A stretch of 64,000 bases of DNA, from assembly GCF_037975245.1 (NCBI RefSeq), contig NC_092570.1, forward strand, positions 10,251,501-10,315,500, read 5' to 3'. The notes under the pieces are model-generated. The model saw nothing but the letters and a program-made list of their open reading frames with translations. It did no database searches and was not told the DNA's origin. The translations under genes and the position numbers were made by a program. Shown here piece after piece: positions 23,757 through 34,900 of the stretch; the stretch's first letter is position 1; the number at the start of each line of letters is the position of its first letter. The stretch comes from Apostichopus japonicus (taxonomy: Eukaryota; Echinodermata; Holothuroidea; Aspidochirotida; Stichopodidae).

Positions 23757-24211
23757 TAGTGGCGGACTGGCTACACGGGCATTTTGGGCAATGCCCGGTG
23801 GGCTGGGGAGCCTGGTAGAAATTACAGCGCATTTTCACAGTAGTTAATAGAATACAGACGGGCTGTGTAAAAATATATTTTGAACTGTGCGAATCAGCTC
23901 ATGAAATCACCATGTTAGTTAGTCTGTTAGTTCGTAACAAAAGAACGTGCTATTGGCAACCCGTCCGTGCCAATGGTGTTTATTTAGGTTTTTGTCATTT
24001 TTTTTTTCATGTTGTTTTTAAGGATTATTGTAACCTTCAAAATTGAGAAATATAGCACCATTTTGCATCTAGGCATTCCTTAACTTAAAAAAAATATCAA
24101 ATCCCTTAAACCCCTCCCCCAGGACGGCGATCACTATGTAAGTAGCATATCAATGAATAATGGGCCGGTCTAGGTGGAAAATGGCCGGTTTTAAGACCCA
24201 GTCCGCTCCTG
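23757..24211 (+). mobile_element. hAT-like MITE with perfect 8-bp target duplication
   Basis: The 455-bp element starts tAGTGGCGGACTGG and ends CCAGTCCGCTCCTG. The flanks are gatgcatg at 23749-23756 and gatgcatg at 24212-24219, a perfect 8-bp repeat. The hAT-type TIR is CAGNGGCGGACTGG. A reverse-oriented relative lies at 60616-61625. Confidence 0.9.
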
Positions 24212-24219
24212 GATGCATG

Positions 24220-25138
24220 TATTACAATTCTTGTTCACTGACATGTGGCAGTTGGGTCAAGGGTCATTAGAAGTCACCAGAGGTCAAAGCACGTCTACAG
24301 TCTTTGGTGTACGTTGGTAAAAAAAATTCTAAGATATTGATATTTCAAGGAAGGATATTTTTACATAAAAGATGTGGCATGCCCATAATGACAGTAGGGT
24401 CTCTATTGTTTTGGGTTAGAAAAACATTATTTCATATCAGCAGAAGTTAATGTGAAATGCACAATTCACAAAAATAGTTATTTTTTTGTGCAGAAAGTTT
24501 CCAGCTTTTGGAGTTAAAATTAACATGATAAGAGATCAAAACCGGATAACCTTATGAACATGATATCTCAAAGTGCTCAAGATTGCTAGATTTTCTACTT
24601 GGTATGTGGCTTTCCTTTGATGAGCGCGAGGATCCTTTTGTCTTTGATGAAAGTCAATAATCGTTTGTGTTCTTTAGGCGGTAATTGCATGACAAGTTTT
24701 CTTTAACACTAGTATATATCAGACGAACACTGTTAGGCTATAGACAGAGTTTATTGTGACCAAGATTGCTTATGTTACACACATTGCAAAGTGTCAAAAA
24801 TCGAACAAAAACCGTTGTGCACACTTACAACTGTGTTGTCAAAAATCTGAAAATGATCGTTTGGACGAGATGTGCTAAGTGTTCAAAACGACGATTTTCG
24901 GAGTTTTGGTAATTCGTTAAGATGGTAGCAATTGTGAAATACATCAATTTTCGAGTTTGTTAAGATGGTAGTAAGTGTATAAAACTGTTCATTTTCAGAT
25001 TATGAAGTTTTGTCAAGATCGTAGCAAGTGTAAAAACGTATTTTTTAGACTTGAAAGTTTTGCAAGTTGTCAATGTGTATGTATGTCTCTTCTACGCTTC
25101 CGTATGTCGCGAACACCCTCGCATGTTGCAAAAGAAAA
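24220..25138. repeat. Dispersed repeats upstream of gene A
   Basis: 24235-24600 is a copy of the gaggtcaaag / atatctcaa dispersed family. About 24780-25115 holds three or four degenerate units (gtgtcaaaaa-t-gaaaatgatcgttt, agatggtagcaagtgta) ending in ctacgcttccgta. A reverse-complement relative lies at about 41090-41400, where tacggaagcgtag is followed by gtcaaa...cagaaaattg units. No coding exon is supported. Confidence 0.6.
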
Positions 25139-25140
25139 TG

Positions 25141-25150
25141 GGGAAGTCCC
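25141..25150 (+). promoter_or_regulatory. kappaB site upstream of gene A
   Basis: GGGAAGTCCC matches the Rel/NF-kappaB consensus GGGRNNYYCC exactly. It starts 64 bp upstream of the TATA box at 25205. Gene B has an equivalent site in the same relative position. Confidence 0.65.
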
Positions 25151-25204
25151 TCCGGATCGAATGCTGCAGTGAACTAATTTTATGGTTGACGGTTGTTGAC
25201 TATG

Positions 25205-25212
25205 TATATAAG
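25205..25212 (+). promoter_or_regulatory. TATA box of gene A
   Basis: TATATAAG, a strong TATA box, predicts transcription start near 25235-25245 and a 5' UTR of about 225 nt up to the ATG at 25464. A consensus-like donor (gcag|gtaagc at 25448/25449) lies 15 nt before the ATG. It is either unused or supports an alternative 5' splice form. Confidence 0.65.
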
Positions 25213-25463
25213 CACTTGCTAGTTTAAGTTGGTTCGATACGCTCTTCAACCCGCGAGCTACAAACCGCTTAACAACCACACAAGCAACAACGCGGTTTCA
25301 AATCTCTTTTCCTTGCATGTGTCTAATAGGTTTGTCTTCAAACAAGGTGTTGAAAAAAGAGTGTTTCTTGCTGATCACAGTTTAGTATTGTGATAAGCGC
25401 GATTTGTCACGATTAGAACATCGATATTACAAGGTGAAAGTAGAGCAGGTAAGCACGTCAAAA

Positions 25464-25916
25464 ATGTCTGCGGAAAGTTGTTCAGTAGTCAAGCCCACAA
25501 TACCTTTTATAAAACGGACTGAGATCACCTGTCAACTAGATAAAGATATTCAGTCTGCTAACATACAGAATGTGGAACGCTCGGAATTGGTCACTTCCAG
25601 TTGCGACCCCGACGTGTTGGACGTCTCAGCTGACTTAAAAACAATACAATTGACGACCATCAATTACGTCGAAGCAGAACCAGAAGAGGAAAACTTGCCG
25701 GGCCTGTCCAGCAGCAGTACAGGAGAGGAAAATACGGGGGAGGATGAAATTCGCGACAAAGTGTTCGAACAGCTTATAATCCCTGAAAAGCAAGAGACAC
25801 TTGGTAGGTCTAAATCACCAATCGACTTCGTCCGTGATGTTGGCTACAGTGTTAGGGATGCTTTCGATGAAGCAGGCCACACTGTTGAGTACCTTGCCAA
25901 GAAGATCATAAATCGG
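25464..25916 (+). CDS. Gene A exon 1 (leader, 151 codons)
   Basis: 453 nt, ends CGG|gtaagt in phase 0. It encodes an acidic leader with EAEPEEENLPG, GEENTGEDEIRD and a helical end VEYLAKKIINR. It has no similarity to exon 1 of gene B that I can see. Confidence 0.75.
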
Positions 25917-28900
25917 GTAAGTTCCACACTATACATATTATGAACAGGACAGTGATCTTGTGGTTTCATTATGAATTAGGAGTAATTAGGCGGAATGCCG
26001 TGAGAGGGTCTGGGAGGAAATGTTAGGGCGCTCAGTTTCTTACCTAACGAATGGAGTTTATATGGCAGACACTTCTAGCAAGAGTCAGCATATGAGTAGC
26101 AATATTTGTAGAGTATCTATAAAAAAAACCCATTAGAACATCAAACTTGACGCTATATAACCTAGTTGTTCTACGAGATTTATAAACCCCCCCCCCCCCA
26201 ACCACCACCACTCATATAATCCCATGGGCACCCCCAACCACCACCACTCATATAATCCCATGGGCACACCTCAATTAGAGGTAAGCAAGCCTATACGTCT
26301 AGAGCTGTTACTTTGCCTCAATCCACCATGGGCAGATCATGCAACCGACACTGGCTTGGGATATTAAACGTGTCATGTATTATGTCAGAAAACTCCAGCC
26401 CTCATTTGCGAAGCAATTTTCTACATATGAATCCAATTCAATGAATATTACATGTTATGAAAACAAATATTTTTGACATTTCATACCAGTTGTAATGGTA
26501 ATGAAACTTTAAAAAAAAAAATGACTATGGCAAGGTTCTAAACCAATTTAATTTATTTTGTGGAGAAATTACCCTTTAGATATCTGGGTTACTTAGTCTA
26601 CTACGCCTACTATAAGCGCAGACAAAAGAAACCAAAATGGGTGAATAGAACAACTGTATTTGTATATAAACAAACTTGTAGTTGTTCAATTCAATGGAGG
26701 GGGTCTTTGTTACTGCACCCCTTTTGAAGTTATTTTGGTGACGAAGAAGCAAGTCGGCGTTTTGGTCCTTTAACATAGACCAAAGCTTGTGTAATGTTTA
26801 TAAGCAGTACTCTACAGGGACGTAGCCAGGAATTTGCCAATGGAGGGGCAAAATGTAGGCAAACTATCAGAGCCGTAGCTTCGGCATTGCAAACTATCTA
26901 AGCGTAGCGCCACTATAGTTGGCGCGAAGCGTACAAGAAAATTTTGGCTGAAAATGCCTCCCAGATCGCTGGAAATGGCACTTCCCAGGCCTTGTAAGTT
27001 GCATCTTAGCATTTTTTTCTTTTGAAATTACTAGCGATATCATAAAAACATTAAAAAAAAAATTAAAAATATGCTCAAGGGGGGGGGCGGCTGCCCCCTT
27101 CGCCCCCCCCCCTTGGCTACGCGCCTGGTACTCTAGCTAGCGTGTGCCTACAATATAAACGAAGAAATGATTACTAAAACCGTCAGAACCAAGCTGTCAA
27201 TCACGCCTGTTTCGAACTTTTCTATATTTATTTACGTGTGCAGAATTTACTGTTCGCCGCCACAATTCTTTGCAAATCTGAGTCTGGATTATTTTCCTGT
27301 GTAGCCAACCTGTGAATTTGAGATTGTTATGAAGAGCTGGCATTGACCAGCCAGCCATGTAGATGATGGAGCGGGCTAGGAATCCCAATATTGTAGCGCG
27401 CATGCGCACTACAATAACTAGCGTTAGTAACAAGGTGATATGACATCAAATATTTTCCAAACGACATACCACACTCACGACCTTAAAACTAGGATATCTC
27501 CCACACAAAACAAGATTTATAGCTGTTCGGTGGGGATGATGGGTTGTGATCCCCATAACATTTATACCTGCCCATGGGGGCAGACGTCATCCTCAATATA
27601 GTCTTGAATCATCATTTCCAGGGAGTTATCCTATTATAGAGCTGAATATGTTGGAAACTGGAATATATACATAGAAAAATTACAAGCTGAGACACCAATT
27701 TTCTTTTTTGAACAATCGCAAATCAAATCACAAGTTCCGCTTGTAGTGAACTAAGAATGGTGCTTATATGGTGTCATCCGTTCTTCCGATGGTCAATTAA
27801 AGGTGGCACTACTTTATGTTAGTAACTGCGGATGGAGCTGATGATTGTTGAGCCTGTAACGATGAACTAAATAAACTAAAACAAAACCGTAAAACATTGC
27901 ATATTAAAAGACAAATATTTTGATATGGAAGCGCTAAGGTGCCATCGCAATGCTAATATGTCCATATAATTATGTCAGCAATTATCTATAAATGTAGATT
28001 TGCTCACTTATATTTATACAAAATGCAGGGAAATTGTCAAACTGATTACTGCTTGGAAAAGACAATTTCACATTTTGCAATTCAGTGGCATATTTCGCAC
28101 ATGCGAAGTTCTTTGCAGTTCAACCGTTTTCTGCATAGTGTACTTTAACGCGTTCAGTTCGAAATTTTCGTTTTGACATTTTGTAGAAAATAAAGTCAAT
28201 TGGTGACTTTCGCATCCTATCAATTTGATATTTAGTTGAAAATGGTGAATTACAACACACATAAGTGAGTAATTGAACATATTGTTGCAAAATGTTCCGA
28301 ATTTATTCAAAAAATCATTCAAATACGTACTTTACGTTACATGAACAATTTGATCAATTTTAAATATTTGGGTGAGTTTAATACTCTTAAATTAATATCC
28401 ATAGCAGAAAAAAGTTTTCAATAACTGCAACTACTTTTCTTACCATGCCCCACAGCAATCATTACAAAATCTAGCGGAAAATAATGTTCACATTATCCAC
28501 CCAACGACCAACCAAACCATTGGATTCGGTCTGCACCTCGAAGAGCATCGACACGGCTGCCACGCCGCGCGAGTTATGGAAGATGGATTGGCTTTCAAGT
28601 CACACTTACAGTAAGGATACAATCAATTTTGTTGGTAGTATACGGAGGCATGTCTAACTCCGGAAGGAGACAGGGTGGGGTGTTGCCACATACGACACTG
28701 AAGAAAGAACAAAAGGAATGAGGTTAAGGGGGTTTCGCCAAATTAAAACGCGGCGTAACACTGCAGGTTGAGAGGGGAGACCGTCGGGTACTACTTTTCG
28801 TATTTGGTGTGTATTTGTGTTATATTGCAAGAACCCCTGTTGTTCTTGGTGGAGGTCAATGGTCATCTGAGGTCACCATTCCCAAAAACTGGAAACGTTG

Positions 28901-31900
28901 TAAACACGATATGTCAAGTTAGGAAGCATGTTAATTTTTCATACTTAGCATCATAGTAAGTAGAAGACTGCTATTGTTCTTGGTGGATGTCAAAGGTCAT
29001 TAGAGGTCAGCAGGACTCAAAATCACTTGTATGATATTTCTCTGAGCAGATCTTAAACTTTGCATGTGGAACACTTATAATATTTGGGTGTTAATGACGT
29101 GCATATTTAATGAGTAGGCAGGACATCATGTTAAACTGTTTAATTGTTAATATCTCCATATGCTGATGCCTGGTTTCATATTTTAAACAGAGTTGCCTTT
29201 ATATATCTGGTACATGTGAACCGGCATATGAAAGAAAAACTCATATCCATTTCTGTATGAAAGCTTGTGAATTAGATCATGTACTCAGTTGACTATCACC
29301 CAGGTTTGTTTCAACACATTTATAAATATTTGACAGTGTATTTAGTAATTTGATGTACATTTGTATAAGGTTTACAGTGGAAAATCATGTTTTTCTAATC
29401 TTTCAAAGAGACAAGGTTTTAAGAGAGAATCTCGTAAGCATGTGTTAGTGTATTATTATGTACATTTACAGGAAGAGATACAGGAAAAGAGCATGTTTTT
29501 TTTCTAATCTGTCAAATAGGCAAGTTTTAAAGGGTGATATGTCAATCATGATGACTTCTGCTGCTAGTTTGCCTAGAGGCATTAAAGGATAGATAAACCC
29601 AAACATTTTCACAGAAGCATATGAGAGGGAAGCAAATGATCTTTCATTTCATTTTCTTTTCTTCCATTTTCAAGATATTATTGCTTTCATGTTCCTTCAG
29701 ATATATATATGAAAGAGGACTTGGAAGTAAGTCTAAAATGACATCACAGAGCCACAATGCATTCAGTCTTTATTTTCTCCTTTGACTGGTTTCCTCATTG
29801 GGTGTATAGTGTCTGGGACTGTCTTTGTTGAAATAACAAAGATCTACATATCGGTTACAAATTGACATTGATTTTAGTGAAAAAATTGTCCTTTCATTCA
29901 TAAAAATGAGAAACAATTATAAAGAAACACAAAACATTTTTACCTGGAAGTGGCTCTGTGACATCATGAATTGGAAAAAAATGGCCGCCCCTGATCTGAC
30001 TAAAACATCAAAAACATTGTAAATATGATATCTCAAGTTAGGAAGCATGGAAAGTCTTCATACTTGGTATGCAGATGCGTTATATTGAATATAAAACATA
30101 ATTTATTTTAGTGAAGGTCAATGATGGTCATCTGGGTCACCGGCGGTCAAACCCTATAAACCTTTTAAACTTGAAATCTCAAGGTAGGTATCGTGGGTAC
30201 TTCTCATACTTGGTATGTTGATGCATTACATTGAGTACAAATCCCCTATTGCCTTTGGTGGAGGTGTGTATTGCCATGTACAGTAAACTGACCTCTGTTT
30301 ATCATGCCATAGTATAATTGTACATCATAATAGTGTTTTATGACATATATATTGTAAGAGTTATTGCTTGTGAACAAGCAGAAGTCTAGTGTAATGAAAT
30401 GATGGAAACCTCCATGCACTCTGGCTATTATTTATTTCCTGTCTTTTGTAATATTATTCCTTGAAGATGCGGTGATATTATCCGCAAACTCAACGGGTTT
30501 GATCTTGAGGGCCTCAAGATCGAGGATATTGTGAAACGCTTTACTGAAGTGGACGTTTATGAGAAAATCATATTGGTGAGTAAAACACGGCCAATACGAT
30601 ACAATGTGCACTTTAAAGTGTATCTGTTGTGGCCTGTTTTTATGTAATGCAGGGTTGGATTATGTGTAGTGCGGAATTCATTCCATCTCCTCAGATTTAA
30701 TTGGCTTGATACTGTGCGCCACTTTTCAACAACGTAACTAAAAAAAAGTAGAAAAGTACAAGAAAAAGAGCAAACAAAGTTATTTCTCCGGGTTCTGCAA
30801 CTTCTGCCCAGTCTCAAGGTACAACTTAATAATGCGATATGATAGGCCCAATTTACTGTCATCTTTATCAGTCGAAAGCGTGTGTAGACAGGGAGCAGGC
30901 GATTCTGTATGTTAGCTGTTTCATATCTTTCCATATTATGCAGTGTACCGTTTTACAACACTGTATTGGTAACTAATATAGGGTGACCTAAGTGGCTACA
31001 CCCATGCAGGGGCGGCGATTCGTTTCAAATATTGGGGGGGGGGCATTTTCTCGGGTGCAGGCGCGTAGCAACTTCAGGATTTTCTAACACGAGGGGGGGG
31101 GGGGAGGCGCGGATTACTATCAAAGCTGAGCGCCACCATTGGTTGGCGCGCAGCGTACAAGAAAATTTCTGGTTTTGATAGCCCCCCAGATCACCGGAAA
31201 TGGCACTTCTCGGGCTTGAAAATGACCAACCAGATGTACACTTTTGCCTGAGAACCAAGTTTCTTTCCCAATAGTTTTTTTCTCATCCATAACCTTTTTC
31301 AAGATTGTCACCAGTCACACATCATGTTCGACCTCATCGCATATCCTGTGGATCATTGCTTTTGTAGGTAATACTACGTAACGGCCCACAATACCCGTCA
31401 GCACCACTTTTCAAGGTTTTAAGCCCATTATTTGTTCAGAATTTGAATAACAAATTCACTTCAAAATATACCCATAATGTTGCACAAAATTTCATCTATG
31501 GACAACCAATATAGAAAAATAACCTTCAACCCCTAACAGACCGGTCAAAATTAACGAGTAGCCCTGGGAAGTATGATGAAGAATGTTGGTCAGGGAACTT
31601 TCGAAAATTCAGACAAAGTTAATTTATTGGTGTACAAATATAAAACCTCTTATAACGGCTATACTATAAAACTTCGATATCATAAAAAATACAAAAAAAA
31701 TATGATCGCCCCCCCCCCCATCCCCTTGGCTACGCGCCTGCGGTTAGAAATCTTGTAGGAAACAGGCCAAATGTAAACCCATTGAACCCATATCGATTTG
31801 GATCATATATTATGATTGTACGTACTTACACTCATACACAAGAGATGTACAGACATTATGATAATAATCATGAGTGACAACATGCTATTCGGTCACAGGT

Positions 31901-34900
31901 CACAGAAACGACCACGAAGAGTCATTTACCTCATGCAGCATGTGTTGGATGAAGTTTTAGCCACCGCCAAATATGATTTGGATAAATAATCTCACGCATT
32001 ATTTTCTATATATAGTACATCATTGTGTGTGTGTGTGTGTGTGTGTGTGGGATTCCGTCTCTTCTAAAAACATCGAGTTGGTAAAGTTGAGCAGATTTCA
32101 GATATTTCAAATATTTTCCCTGTCTGATTTATTTGAATGTAATATCTTTCGTTTTTGAAAGGTTGTTGAACGGATCACGGAAGACGAAAGTGGAAATCTG
32201 GTAGTATACGAGGTGGAACTCACCATCACCCTAGCACTGTCAGGTAAGGCGCAGCATTGTCAACACTGCATTCAATATCTCATGGGTTAAGGAGCCAAAC
32301 CTACGATTTCATCTTCGTTGTCCTATTGTCATCATTATTTTTTTTGGGGGGGGGGGGGAAGGGGGGGTTCAAATGTGCATGCATCGTTTGCCTAAATCAG
32401 ATATATATGGATCACTTAGTTCAATCTATCTAATATAGCCTTGTCACTCTCTCAACTAGAGTAATATATATTTTCAGAATATCGTAATCGATAATTGAAA
32501 ATTGTCATTAATGGCTGAAGAAAGAGGATATTACTGGTATAAAAGAACTACTCTGAAATGAAAGATTAAAAGCGACAACTATGTCCAGCTGGAGACCATT
32601 GCAATGACCGACGGTATGTCATACCTTACCATGTTCTTTATTCAACTGTTGTTTTGAATTTATTTTAGACGACAACATTACGTTTACAGTGGAGGTAGAG
32701 GTGAATGCGACCTATCTGAGATACCAATCCACGACAAAGTTGAAGTACATCACACAGACGCCATTCAACGCATCACCAAAGTACCTCAGAGTGGACGGGC
32801 GGAAGGTCAAAATGACACCATCTACGGACAAGAACAGTAAGTTATCTCTCAGTTCTCATTCAGTTTAATTTGGAGGTTTACCTCCACCCCCCTCTCTCCC
32901 AACGCCACAATAATTCAAAGTAGTTATTAGCCCAACCTTGCGTGTAGACCTATAATTATATACCTAAAGTAATAGCCTAAATAATCATATCTCAGATTGC
33001 ACCATTTCACGAGAAACTATGATGTGAGAGTACGTGTATCAATTTCAGGATAAAAGCACTTTGAGGCATTATACATTCGGCGGTAATGTGATTAACATTA
33101 GCCATGAATTATTTTCAGTAGGTGACCTTCACATCGTAATTGTCTGTACTCACTAAACAGACACTTTCTCATGTTATAAAGTTAACTTGGCGCACGCCAG
33201 AGGAAGGTCTCACACATGAATTTTGTATTCAAAAACATCAGTTTCACTTTCGTTTCCTAGATAAGTCTCCCATTTGCGGTTTTTATTTATAAAAGTGCTG
33301 ATTTATTTCAGGATAGGCATCAGTATCTTCCTCACTGAGCTTTTTATTGGTATAAGTTTTCAAAATACCTTCCTGAACCAATCCTCCAATCTACTCCCTG
33401 CAGCCATTGATAATGACTAGAAAATGTGGGTTAAGAATGCCAGTAAAATGCCTGTTCACATATAAAGATGGGTGACCATACTATATGACTTTCTAGCATA
33501 TTAAGGGGCAATGCTGATAGTCTTTTGAAAAGTTTTTTTGTAATGACTATTCGTTTCCTTTTGAGGAAATGTGCGTGTATGGAATTGGTCCACGTAATGC
33601 AAGAACGCTGTAAAGTATTTCCTTTCACCTAAACAGGTGATGTAGGTTTATTGTTGTAACTCCAGTCAGTTGGTCTCGATATATCAATATCTCGAGGGGT
33701 GGGGCTTCGTATGTATGTATTTATGTATGTATGCGTGTATGTATGTATGTATGTATGTATGTATGTATGTATATTAGATCCTCCTGCGGGAAGGAACTCG
33801 CGAAGAAGCCTCATTGGCTTATGTGTTTGTGACGCATTGGCTAGTCAACACTATCACACACAAAAAGTATACGGTGGTGTAACTTCATACATGTGTTACA
33901 TTGATCCACCTTAGGAAGCAAACGAATGCTCATTTCTATACAAATGTCATGTCAGTTCACCATGTGTTAGTATCAGTGTCTGAAAACCTTGTAAACACCA
34001 TGATTTCGAAAGCAAAGATTTTTTTTTTTTTTTGGGGGGGGGGCGTGGGTTGAGGTCAAAGACATGTTAGGTCAACATCAGTCAAAAACTTCGTAGAACA
34101 TGATAACTGCAAAGTACACAGATCTACCGTATTAAGTAAACAAACCTGTAGTATTTGTGGAGGTCAAAGGTCACTTCTGTACACTGTTGCATGAAATCTT
34201 CTCATATTGGATATTTGGGTGGAATTTTACCACATATTTGTGAGATGGGAAACCACGTACACACGTTGCTAAACATGATCATGGTAATGTTGACTTGCAG
34301 GTAACTTTCATATGGAGCTATATCAAGGAGGATCAAAGCATCGCAGGGTTTGCGTAATAAGAAACAAGCAGAGTTCACACATCCTAGATCACGACGCTGG
34401 AAATAGCACACGAGTGGAAGCGGTAAATTAATAAAATATTTAATCCTATATTTACTTCAAGTAAATTGAAAGTCTAAGATATTTTACCACTTTTATTAAC
34501 TAAAGCTCAAAAAAGTTAAAGGTAGTTACAGTCTTGTATCGAGGTCTTCTCACACGACTTTACAACAGTAACCACTGGTCACAGTTTAAACAGTCCTCGA
34601 ACCTGGAATCCTTATGTCGCAAGTCAGTGCCTTTTAGTCTATTGACCAAAAAGCCCAACAATTATGTAGTATAAAAATCCTTACAATTTTAATCTATATA
34701 AAAAGTCAAGTTTTCACAGGACTATCACCGGCTGACTACATTGGCTGATATACCACTGAATAAGGTCATCAAACAAATAGCTATTTACTGCACTTCGCAC
34801 ATCCCTTTACTAAGGTGGAAATATTATGAAAACTTCAGCAGCCTCATTTTAGTTTTAGTTTTCCTGCGCCGATATAGAAATATGGATCACGTACAAGCAT

